A stretch of 64,000 nt of DNA from CAZYFH01 sp964646815. Its GTDB lineage: Bacteria; Acidobacteriota; Vicinamibacteria; Vicinamibacterales; UBA8438. Position numbers and translations under genes: made by a program. Location of the stretch: contig CAZYFH010000007.1 of NCBI GenBank assembly GCA_964646815.1, positions 1 through 64,000 of the forward strand. Direction: 5' to 3'. Positions 17,735 to 25,301 of the stretch are shown piece after piece; position 1 is the stretch's first letter, and each line of letters begins with the position of its first letter. The notes beneath the pieces are model-generated. The model was not told the DNA's origin and made no database searches. It saw only the letters and a list, made by a program, of their open reading frames with translations.

Positions 17735-19504
17735 ATGCGCCCAGCGAGTGTTGCAACGCGATGCGTATTGGGGCTGACGCTCGCGGTCGTGTCACCGATC
17801 GGTCCGCCGGCGCTTTGGGCCCAGCCGTTGTCCGATTTCGTGCCGGTCACCGACGCGGTGCTCCAGGACCCCGCGCCGGACGATTGGTTAATGTGGCGCC
17901 GGACGCTGGACAGTTGGGGGTACAGCCCGCTCGACCAGATCGACCGTAACAACATCGACGCGATCCAGATGGTCTGGTCGCGCGCCCTCGGTCCGGGTCT
18001 CCAGCAGGGCACACCGCTCGTCTACGACGGCGTGCTCTATATGCCGAATCCTCGAGATGTCATTCAAGCGATCGATGCCGTGACGGGTGATCTCCTCTGG
18101 GAGTATCGCCGCGACCGGCCCGACGACCTGGCCGAGTACCTCATCGCGAGCTTGATCGACACGAACCGGAATCTCGCCATCCACGGCGGGCTCATCATCG
18201 ACACCACGACCGACGACCACGTCATAGCGCTGGACGCGACGACTGGCCGCCTGGTGTGGGAGACGGAGATCCTCGATTACAAGAAGAACCCCGCCAATCA
18301 GACTTCAGGTCCCATCGTCGCGAACGGCAAGGTCATCTCGGGACGGAGTTGTACGCCGCGGGGTGGGCCGAACGCCTGCGTCATCACCGCGCACGATGCG
18401 ACGACCGGTGCGGAGCTGTGGCGTCGGCGTCTGATTCCCGGGCCGGGTGAGCCAGGGGACGAGTCGTGGGGGGGGGTGCCCTTCGAGGACCGGAAACACG
18501 TGGGTGCCTGGATGGTCCCGAGCTATGACCCGGCGCTGAACCTCGTGTATGTCGGCACGTCGGTGACCTCCCCCGCGCCGAAGTTCCTAATCGGGGGTAT
18601 CGACAACAAGCACCTCTATCACAACTCGACGCTCGCACTCGATGCGGACACCGGCGAGATCGTCTGGTACTACCAACATCTCAACGATCACTGGGACCTC
18701 GATCATCCGTTCGAGCGATTGCTGGTCGACACGGTCGTCGCGCCAGATCCCGCGCGGGTCAGCTGGATCAACCCGCGGCTGCGCCCGGGTGAGGCACGAC
18801 AGGTCATGACCGGCATTCCCGGCAAGACGGGTGTCGTCTACACCCTTGACCGGGCGACCGGCGAGTTCCTGTGGGCGACACCAACGGTCGCGCAGAACGT
18901 CATCAGCCACATCGACGGTGCCACCGGGGCCGTGTCCGAGAACCCGGAGCTCGTCTTCACGCGGGAGGGCGAGGAGGTCCTCGTCTGTCCGACATTTGTG
19001 ACCGGCGGCAAGGATTGGGAAGCCGGCGCTTATAGCCCGTTGACCAACCTGATGTATTACCCGTTGCGGAACGCATGTGCGCGAATGTTGGCTACCACCG
19101 AGGGTGGGGTCACGCTCTACGCGCTCGCGCAGCGCGCCGAGATCGCACCCGGCACCGATCAGGTCGGCACCGTCCAGGCGATCTCGGCCGAAACAGGTGA
19201 GACCGTTTGGACCTACGAGCAGCGCGCCGGCACGACGTCGCTCGTCGCGACCGGAGGGGGACTGGTGTTCGGCGGCGACGGCAACGGCCGGTTCCGGGCA
19301 CTGGACCACGAGAGCGGGGAAGTGCTCTGGGAGATTAACATCGGCTCGTCGGTTACCGGCTTTCCCATTACCTATGCCGTCGACGGTCGCCAGTATGTGG
19401 CTGTCAGCACAGGCTCCTCGATGAGCTCGAGGGACAATATGCGTCTGACTCCGGAGCTCCGCCCGACGACGGCGAACAATCTCTTTGTGTTCGCGTTGCC
19501 GTAG
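17735..19504 (+). CDS. PQQ-dependent alcohol dehydrogenase-like quinoprotein (1)
   Basis: This 589-residue periplasmic eight-bladed propeller has a signal peptide ending near ALWAQ. Propeller W-motifs recur (AIDAVTGDLLWEYR, ALDATTGRLVWET, LDHESGEVLWE). The active-site segment NDHWDLDHP contains the catalytic Asp of WD plus a second Asp two residues on, the pattern associated with lanthanide-dependent enzymes. A non-adjacent cysteine pair (SCTPRGGPNAC) replaces the vicinal disulfide of methanol dehydrogenase. No CXXCH haem site is present, so electrons need a separate cytochrome. AAGGAG lies five bases before the ATG. The substrate is unknown, likely a primary alcohol or aldehyde. Confidence 0.87.
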   Translation: MRPASVATRCVLGLTLAVVSPIGPPALWAQPLSDFVPVTDAVLQDPAPDDWLMWRRTLDSWGYSPLDQIDRNNIDAIQMVWSRALGPGLQQGTPLVYDGVLYMPNPRDVIQAIDAVTGDLLWEYRRDRPDDLAEYLIASLIDTNRNLAIHGGLIIDTTTDDHVIALDATTGRLVWETEILDYKKNPANQTSGPIVANGKVISGRSCTPRGGPNACVITAHDATTGAELWRRRLIPGPGEPGDESWGGVPFEDRKHVGAWMVPSYDPALNLVYVGTSVTSPAPKFLIGGIDNKHLYHNSTLALDADTGEIVWYYQHLNDHWDLDHPFERLLVDTVVAPDPARVSWINPRLRPGEARQVMTGIPGKTGVVYTLDRATGEFLWATPTVAQNVISHIDGATGAVSENPELVFTREGEEVLVCPTFVTGGKDWEAGAYSPLTNLMYYPLRNACARMLATTEGGVTLYALAQRAEIAPGTDQVGTVQAISAETGETVWTYEQRAGTTSLVATGGGLVFGGDGNGRFRALDHESGEVLWEINIGSSVTGFPITYAVDGRQYVAVSTGSSMSSRDNMRLTPELRPTTANNLFVFALP

Positions 19505-19519
19505 TAATCGTCGCACGCC

Positions 19520-20587
19520 ATGGATACAACCGGAGCTGGTGCGGACGCGGGGGGCGATCGGCCGATGGTCTCGGTGATCGTGCCCTGTCGCAACGAGGAG
19601 CGATTCATCGGCACGTGCCTCAACGCGTTGGCGACGCAGACGTACCCCCGTGCGCGCATCGAAATTCTCGTCGCCGACGGACGCAGCACCGATGGCACTC
19701 GGCGCGTGGTCCAACGCGCGGCTGCGTGCGATGACCGCATCCGAGTGCTCGACAACGACGGTCGGTCCGCCGCGTCCGGGCTGAACCGTGGAATCGAGGC
19801 AGCGGTTGGCTCCGTCATCATCCGCGTGGATGCGCATGGTGCAGTGGCCTCGGACTTCATCGAGCAGAACGTGCGGCTGCTCACCAACCATCCGGAGGCG
19901 TGGAGCGTGGGTGGTCCCATCGTGCATCGGGGTTCCGGATCGACCGGTCGCGCGATTGCGCTCGCGATGTCGCATCCTTTCGGTGTAGGGACCGCGCGGC
20001 ATCGATTCGCCGACTACGAAGGCTACGTCGACAGTGCGGCGTTTCCGGCGTACCGGCGGTCGACGTTCGATCGGGTCGGGATCTTCGACGAGCGTTTTGT
20101 TCGGAATCAGGACGATGAGCTGAGTCTGAGAATCACACGGCACGGCGGGCGCATCTTCGTGTCGACGGCCGTACGGTTCACGTATCGAGTCCGCGAGCGA
20201 TTCAGGGGGCTGTTCAAGCAGTATCTGCAGTACGGGTACTGGAAGGTCGCCGTGATGCGGAAGCACGGGCGGCCGGCGTCGCTCCGGGTGTTCGCGCCAC
20301 TGCTGCTGGTGGGGTCTCTCGCCGCCAGCCTAATGGCCTGGTCGCTCGGCCTTCCGATCACCGCGCTCGTGCTGGCCGGGCCGGCTGCCACGTATGCGGT
20401 GGTCAACGTTGGCGTGAGCCTCGTCGTCGCGCCGCGCGTCGGTGTCGGCACCGCGGCGCGTGTGCCGGTGGCGTTCGTCGTGATGCACGTCGGCTACGGA
20501 TTGGGATTCGCAGCGGCGCTGCTGCGCCTCGTGTTCTGTCTTTCGGATCGGCATCCCCTGCGCATGACGGAATCGAGTCGATCATGA
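19520..20587 (+). CDS. Glycosyltransferase family 2, membrane-anchored (ExoA-like)
   Basis: This 355-residue protein has an N-terminal GT-A domain with VSVIVPCRNEERFIG, the nucleotide-sugar region VADGRSTDGT, a DXD-type RVDAHG and the RNQDDELSLRI acceptor-base region. Two or three transmembrane helices follow residue 250 (LLLVGSLAASLMAW and later). This matches ExoA-type succinoglycan glycosyltransferases that elongate lipid-linked oligosaccharides on the cytoplasmic face. The next gene overlaps by four bases, and a sugar transferase follows, so this is a small exopolysaccharide or glycan block. No ribosome-binding site is evident, and the gap from the quinoprotein gene is only 15 bases. Confidence 0.88.
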   Translation: MDTTGAGADAGGDRPMVSVIVPCRNEERFIGTCLNALATQTYPRARIEILVADGRSTDGTRRVVQRAAACDDRIRVLDNDGRSAASGLNRGIEAAVGSVIIRVDAHGAVASDFIEQNVRLLTNHPEAWSVGGPIVHRGSGSTGRAIALAMSHPFGVGTARHRFADYEGYVDSAAFPAYRRSTFDRVGIFDERFVRNQDDELSLRITRHGGRIFVSTAVRFTYRVRERFRGLFKQYLQYGYWKVAVMRKHGRPASLRVFAPLLLVGSLAASLMAWSLGLPITALVLAGPAATYAVVNVGVSLVVAPRVGVGTAARVPVAFVVMHVGYGLGFAAALLRLVFCLSDRHPLRMTESSRS

Positions 20588-21303
20588 GTCAAGTAACGGA
20601 CTGGTCCGTCGAGGAGGACCGGATACGCGCGGTGTACGCGCGGCGCGACGCCGGCGCCTCAGTGCGCTCCCGGCATGCGGCCGCGGGCGATCGCTACGCG
20701 GTCGAGACTCGCGCGCGCCGCGTGGTGGACTTGCTGGCGCGGCACGGTATCACCCGTCTCGAGATGCAGCGGATACTGGACGTCGGGTGCGGCGCCGGCT
20801 TCTGGCTAGAAGAGTTTGTCCGATGGGGCGCGGATCCTTCGAATCTCACCGGCATCGACCTCGTCCACGATCGTGTCGAAGATGCGCGCCGGCGTGCGCC
20901 GGTGCCGGTGACGGTGTTGGCCGGCAACGCGGCCTCGCTACCGTACCCGGCGGCCAATTTCGACATCGTGCTGCAGTCGACTATGTTCACGTCGGTGCTG
21001 GACGACGACCTCCGGTGGCGGATCGCATCGGAGATGGTCCGTGTGGTGAGGGACGATGGGCTCATCGTGTGGTACGACTTTCATGTCGGCAATCCGTGGA
21101 ATCCAGATGTGCGCGCCATCACGCGGCGTGAGATCCGGCGGCTGTTTCCCGACTGCGTGGTAAGGGTGGAGCGGATCACACTGGCACCGCCCCTGGCGCG
21201 ACTGATTGCGCCGTGGTCGGTGGCGGCATGCGCTGTGCTTGAGGCGGTGCCGCTCCTGTGCACGCATTTCCTTGGGTCCATCCGCAAAGCGACGCCGGCG
21301 TGA
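20584..21303 (+). CDS. Class I SAM-dependent methyltransferase
   Basis: This 239-residue Rossmann methyltransferase has motif I ILDVGCGAGFWLEEF near residue 63, an acidic motif II in LTGIDLVHDRV, and LPYPAANFDIVLQSTMF as the post-II/III region. A hydrophobic C-terminal stretch (LARLIAPWSVAACAVL) may associate with membrane. Its four-base overlap with the glycosyltransferase gene and one-base overlap with the sugar transferase gene indicate a single operon, so it probably methylates a sugar or lipid-linked glycan intermediate. The substrate cannot be read from sequence. Confidence 0.87.
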   Translation: MSQVTDWSVEEDRIRAVYARRDAGASVRSRHAAAGDRYAVETRARRVVDLLARHGITRLEMQRILDVGCGAGFWLEEFVRWGADPSNLTGIDLVHDRVEDARRRAPVPVTVLAGNAASLPYPAANFDIVLQSTMFTSVLDDDLRWRIASEMVRVVRDDGLIVWYDFHVGNPWNPDVRAITRREIRRLFPDCVVRVERITLAPPLARLIAPWSVAACAVLEAVPLLCTHFLGSIRKATPA

Positions 21304-23219
21304 TGAGACCGATCCTGAGCGGGCCCGGCACCGTCGCCAAGCGGGTCATCGATCTCGTGGGGTCGGTGGGGGCGCTCATCGTGATCGCGCCGCTGCTGGG
21401 GGTCCTCGCCGTGCTCGTCAGGCGCGACTCAGATGGCCCGGCGTTCTTTTGCCAGGAGCGGGTCGGCCGTGATTTTAGGCCGTTTCAGATTATCAAGCTG
21501 CGAACGATGATGGTGGACACCTCAGGCCGGCGCGCACTCCTGACGACGGAGGGCGATCGACGCATCACCCCGGTCGGGCGGTGGCTTCGCCGGCTGAAGC
21601 TCGATGAGCTCCCGCAGCTCCTCAACGTCGCGCGGGGCGACATGTCACTCGTCGGTCCGCGCCCGGAAGTCCGGAAGTATGTTGAGCTGCGCCGGCGCGA
21701 CTATGAGATCATTCTGACCGTACGGCCTGGGCTGACCGATCCCGCGTCACTCAAGTACCGCAACGAAGCATCGCTCCTCGGCCGAGTGGGCGATCCGGAG
21801 GAGACGTACGTGACCCGGATCCTGCCCGACAAGATCCAGCTTGCCAAGGAATATATCACCCGTGCGTCGGTCGCCTTCGATGCGTGGATGATTGTCCGGA
21901 CCCTGTTCGCGGTGACCGCTCACGCGATCCGGCGCGTCGCTAGTCGAGATCGACCATCGGCCGGTGGCATAATCGGCTTGGTGCACGCGAGCATCCCCCG
22001 GCCGACGGCGAGACACGCTGCCGCGTCGTTTCGGGGCGCATATCGACGGGGCCACGACCACTATGAGCCTGGATGCAAGGGAGGCGCACAGATGAACGGG
22101 ATGCGATTCGCCAGCGCGGTGTTGGTGTTGGCGTTGTTGGTGATCACGCTGCCGGTCGGTCAACCGCGAGCACAAGATCAGGAGATTGACCTGCCGGTGT
22201 TCGAGGTGGATCCGTCGTGGCCGACATTGCCAAACGACTGGGTTCTCGGGCAGGTCGCGTCCGTAACGGTTGATCGTCGCGACCACGTCTGGGTGCTGCA
22301 CCGGCCCCGCACGGTGCCAGAAGAAGAGCAGGCTGTCGCCGCGCCGCCGGTCTTGGTCTTCGACGTCGACGGTACCTTCGTCCGGGCCTGGGGTGGGCCG
22401 GCTGACGGCTACGAATGGCCGGCGAACGAGCACGGGATCCACGCCGACCACGAAGGGAACATCTGGATCGGTGGCAACGGCAGCGAGCCGGCCTCGGACG
22501 ACATGCTGCTTAAGTTCACCCCCGAGGGTGAGCTGCTGCTGCAGATCGGGCGCCGGGGTCAGAGCGACGGCAACGCCGACACGGAGAATCTGAAGCGGCC
22601 GGCGGAGTCGTTCGTCTATCCGGAGACGAACGAAGTCTTCGTGGCCGATGGCTACGGCAACCGCCGGGTCATCGTGCTGGATGCGAAGACCGGGGCGTTC
22701 AAGCGTATGTGGGGCGGCTTTGGCGGCGAGCCGCGCGATCCTCCCCCGGCAGGGGCACGCGCGGCGGGCGGCGGCGGCGTGCCACGGGGCGAAGGGCCTG
22801 GACCCCAGCAATTCGGGACGGTGCACGGTATCGAAGTCTCGGCCGACGGCCGGGTCTACGTTGCCGACCGGAACAACGGCCGCATCCAGCGTTTCACGCT
22901 GGATGGGGCGTTTCTAGAGCAACGCTTCGTCAACCCAGACGGCGAGAGTTCGCTGACGGTGGCCGGCATGGCGTTCTCCGGCGACTGGGAACAGATGTTC
23001 ATCTACGTGGCCGATCAGGGGAACTCACGCATTCACGTCGTCGACCGAAAGACGCTCGAGGTCCTCGAGTCGTTCGGGCGCAACGGTGAGCGACCGGGCG
23101 AGTTTCGCGCGCTCCACCATATCGCCACCGACAGCCAGGGCAACCTCTACACCGCGGAAGCCCAGCGCGGCCGGCGTGCGCAGAAGTTCAGGTTCCTCGG
23201 GATGGCGTCTTGGCTGTAA
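21303..23219 (+). CDS. Undecaprenyl-phosphate-type sugar transferase reading in frame into NHL-repeat protein
   Basis: A continuous frame of 638 codons holds two unlike proteins. Residues 1 to about 215 are a bacterial sugar transferase (ExoY/WbaP catalytic half): one membrane helix, FFCQERVGRDFRPFQIIKLRTM, then LDELPQLLNV and MSLVGPRPE. It would load the first sugar phosphate onto a polyprenyl carrier. Residues 264 onward begin a separate signal peptide and NHL propeller. The linker (about 215-263) is low-complexity and unlike either family. TAG and TAA codons sit in another frame near 21950-21972, so a lost stop or a frameshift is likely. The ATG overlaps the methyltransferase TGA by one base. 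Confidence 0.75.
   Translation: MRPILSGPGTVAKRVIDLVGSVGALIVIAPLLGVLAVLVRRDSDGPAFFCQERVGRDFRPFQIIKLRTMMVDTSGRRALLTTEGDRRITPVGRWLRRLKLDELPQLLNVARGDMSLVGPRPEVRKYVELRRRDYEIILTVRPGLTDPASLKYRNEASLLGRVGDPEETYVTRILPDKIQLAKEYITRASVAFDAWMIVRTLFAVTAHAIRRVASRDRPSAGGIIGLVHASIPRPTARHAAASFRGAYRRGHDHYEPGCKGGAQMNGMRFASAVLVLALLVITLPVGQPRAQDQEIDLPVFEVDPSWPTLPNDWVLGQVASVTVDRRDHVWVLHRPRTVPEEEQAVAAPPVLVFDVDGTFVRAWGGPADGYEWPANEHGIHADHEGNIWIGGNGSEPASDDMLLKFTPEGELLLQIGRRGQSDGNADTENLKRPAESFVYPETNEVFVADGYGNRRVIVLDAKTGAFKRMWGGFGGEPRDPPPAGARAAGGGGVPRGEGPGPQQFGTVHGIEVSADGRVYVADRNNGRIQRFTLDGAFLEQRFVNPDGESSLTVAGMAFSGDWEQMFIYVADQGNSRIHVVDRKTLEVLESFGRNGERPGEFRALHHIATDSQGNLYTAEAQRGRRAQKFRFLGMASWL
22092..23219 (+). CDS. Secreted NHL-repeat beta-propeller protein (internal start)
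   Basis: Within the longer frame, ATG 22092 has a strong GGGAGG seven bases upstream and opens a classic signal peptide (MNGMRFASAVLVLALL, cleaved near PRAQD). I therefore treat it as an independently translated gene of 375 residues. NHL-type repeats follow: VDRRDHVWVLHRP, HEGNIWIGGNG, VFVADGYGNRRVIVLD, RVYVADRNNGRIQRF and YVADQGNSRIHVVD. This is a six-bladed propeller related to peptidyl-alpha-hydroxyglycine lyase-like proteins. A glycine-rich insert lies around residue 220. Its function is unknown. It has no obvious link to the sugar transferase apart from the shared frame. Confidence 0.8.
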   Translation: MNGMRFASAVLVLALLVITLPVGQPRAQDQEIDLPVFEVDPSWPTLPNDWVLGQVASVTVDRRDHVWVLHRPRTVPEEEQAVAAPPVLVFDVDGTFVRAWGGPADGYEWPANEHGIHADHEGNIWIGGNGSEPASDDMLLKFTPEGELLLQIGRRGQSDGNADTENLKRPAESFVYPETNEVFVADGYGNRRVIVLDAKTGAFKRMWGGFGGEPRDPPPAGARAAGGGGVPRGEGPGPQQFGTVHGIEVSADGRVYVADRNNGRIQRFTLDGAFLEQRFVNPDGESSLTVAGMAFSGDWEQMFIYVADQGNSRIHVVDRKTLEVLESFGRNGERPGEFRALHHIATDSQGNLYTAEAQRGRRAQKFRFLGMASWL

Positions 23220-23234
23220 AGCGTGTGTTGACCC

Positions 23235-23284
23235 GTAGGGCAGGCCGTCAGGCCTACCTGGCAAGGCGAAAGCCTCGCGCTACG
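23235..23284. repeat. Intergenic double-hairpin repeat, copy 2
   Basis: Flanked by GTAG and CTAC, this copy has AGGCC-GTCA-GGCCT followed by a GGC-GAAA-GCC stem. The layout matches the copies at 1851 and 58568. It follows the NHL gene stop by 15 bases and could also act in termination. Confidence 0.55.
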
Positions 23285-23488
23285 AAACGCACCACACGTG
23301 AGCCCCGGGATTGGAGTGTGCTGAACCACGGTTGCACGACACTCACCTGATGAAGGTCTTCCTGATCCAGTGCCGGAGATCCGCTGAACCCGAAGCACGG
23401 CAGCGACGCGTTGCGTCGACGAAGGGTGTGGGCGAGAGGTATCATGGACCTTGATCCGCAGGCGCGGAACGTGCGGAGGAGCACATCC

Positions 23489-25276
23489 ATGAGCATGAGT
23501 ATGAGAATGGGCGCCGGCGGCGACCTGGCTGACCGCGCGTCGTCAGAGGGGCGTCTCATCTTGGGACTCATCGTGGCGGTGGCGGTCCTCGCACCGCCGG
23601 GCCTCGCCCGCGCGGCCTCGATCCACCACGTGCACGTGACCGCATCGAATGCTACCGAGGCGGTCAGGTGGTACGCGCGACATTTGCCGTGTCAGCCGTT
23701 GGCGGACCGCGACGACGGCATCGACTGCTCGGGTACCGAGATCGTCTTCGTCCCTCGACCGACGCGGGGGAGCAGTCAGCGAACCGGTATCGACCATGTC
23801 TCTTTCTCGTACGCTGATCTGGCAGCGAAGATGGCCGAGTTCGAAGGGATCGGCGTCGGCGGCCGCGGCGTACGGCTGCAGCGGTTCGAGGACGGCGCGA
23901 CGCTACGCGAGGCGCCTGGACTCTTCACGCACGGCTTCATCTTCGACCCGTGGGGGACGCGCATCGAGCTGGTGGAGGACCCAGAGGTCGTCGGATTCCA
24001 CCACGTCCATCTGAGCGCAGTCGATCCGGAGCAGACGCTGGCGTGGTACGCGGAGACCTTCAGGGGCGAGCGCGCCCGCTTTCGAAATCGCCTCGACGGT
24101 CTCCGATTCGACGACGTCTGGCTGTTCGCGGCGCCGCACGATGAGGGCACGCCCGCGGCAACGGCCGGGCGGTCCATTGATCACCTTGCCTTCGAGGTGG
24201 CCGACATCGAGTCGGCGGCGGCCGACCTTCGACGCGGCGGTGTCGAGCTCAGCCAGGAGCCGCGGGTGCCCGACGGTGCCCGGACGTCGGCGAAGCGGGC
24301 CTTCGTCGTTGGACCTGACAACGTACGCCTCGCGGTCGTTGAACCGGGCTTCGCGGGTGTGGAGATCAGACCAGCTGCCGAGGCGGTGACTGCCGATGCG
24401 GAGCCCTACACGGTGCCACGCACACCGTGGGACACGCCTGACTTTCAGGGGGTCTGGACGGGCGATGCAGCTCACGGCATCCCGCTCCAGCGGAGCGATG
24501 ACGATGCCGGCAAGACGGAGCTGACGGTGGAGGAGGCGCTGGCGCGTCGCGAGTCGGGCACGTTGGGCAGCATCTGGGGCTACGAGTCCGAGTGGCGAGA
24601 CACGACCCTCGGTTATGTGAAGTCGGCGCCGTTGCGGCAGGTGGCCATGGTCGTCGATCCGCCAAATGGCCAACTACCGCCGCTGTCACCTGCTGCGCCC
24701 GAGCCGCGGCCTCGTGCGCGCGTACCGGCCGGTCCAGAGGACCTCAGTCCGTGGGTGCGGTGCATCACGCGCGGGCCAGTGCCGATGCCGCAGGTCTACA
24801 ACAACGGCCTGCAAATTGTTCAGGGACCCGGCTACGTTGCCGTGCAGCGAGAGATGATTCATGAAACGCGGGTGATTCCGACTGACGGTCGCGAGAACCT
24901 CGGTTCCAAGGTGACGTCGTATCTGGGCGACGCGAGTGGACGCTGGGAAGGCGAGACGCTCGTCGTCGAGATCACGAACTTCAACGGGAACGCCCCGGCC
25001 CAGCGTGGTGGCGGCTTCGGGTCGGGCTATGGGGCGAGCGGCCAGCTCACGCTGACCGAGCGGTACACGCGCACCGGCCCCGATACGCTCGAGTACGTGT
25101 TCACGTTCGATGACCCGGCGACGTGGACGAAGTCCTGGACGGGGATGTACACGTTCGTTCGCGACGACTCCCAGTATGAGCTAGTTGAGTACGCGTGCCA
25201 TGAGGGGAACTACGGCATGACCAACATCCTCACGGGCGCGCGCTCGCGCGACGCCGAAACCGCCGAGGGACGGTAG
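23489..25276 (+). CDS. Double VOC (glyoxalase-fold) domain fused to secreted PRTPWDTPDFQGVW family domain (copy 2)
   Basis: The protein has 595 residues when started at ATG 23489, which has GGAGGAG seven bases upstream; longer in-frame ATGs lack this. A signal peptide (LILGLIVAVAVLAPPG, ARA) is followed by two VOC modules, about residues 43-165 (SIHHVHVTASNATEAVRWYARHL) and 166-290 (GFHHVHLSAVDPEQTLAWYAETF). Each begins with a metal-ligand-type histidine region. From about 305 the window's six-copy family domain begins (PRTPWDTPDFQGVW, VDPPNGQLPP, QVYNNGLQIVQ, YACHEGNYG). The fusion suggests the family acts on, or with, a small molecule handled by a VOC metalloenzyme. The activity is unknown. 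Confidence 0.82.
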   Translation: MSMSMRMGAGGDLADRASSEGRLILGLIVAVAVLAPPGLARAASIHHVHVTASNATEAVRWYARHLPCQPLADRDDGIDCSGTEIVFVPRPTRGSSQRTGIDHVSFSYADLAAKMAEFEGIGVGGRGVRLQRFEDGATLREAPGLFTHGFIFDPWGTRIELVEDPEVVGFHHVHLSAVDPEQTLAWYAETFRGERARFRNRLDGLRFDDVWLFAAPHDEGTPAATAGRSIDHLAFEVADIESAAADLRRGGVELSQEPRVPDGARTSAKRAFVVGPDNVRLAVVEPGFAGVEIRPAAEAVTADAEPYTVPRTPWDTPDFQGVWTGDAAHGIPLQRSDDDAGKTELTVEEALARRESGTLGSIWGYESEWRDTTLGYVKSAPLRQVAMVVDPPNGQLPPLSPAAPEPRPRARVPAGPEDLSPWVRCITRGPVPMPQVYNNGLQIVQGPGYVAVQREMIHETRVIPTDGRENLGSKVTSYLGDASGRWEGETLVVEITNFNGNAPAQRGGGFGSGYGASGQLTLTERYTRTGPDTLEYVFTFDDPATWTKSWTGMYTFVRDDSQYELVEYACHEGNYGMTNILTGARSRDAETAEGR

Positions 25277-25301
25277 TCGCGACCCGCGAGGTGCGCTCGC
25301 C

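Noticed and set aside
18587..20266. Long minus-strand open frame (559 codons) opposite the quinoprotein and GT2 genes
   Set aside because: High GC makes long antisense frames common. The sequence is arginine- and histidine-rich without domain motifs, while both plus-strand genes have clear family motifs.
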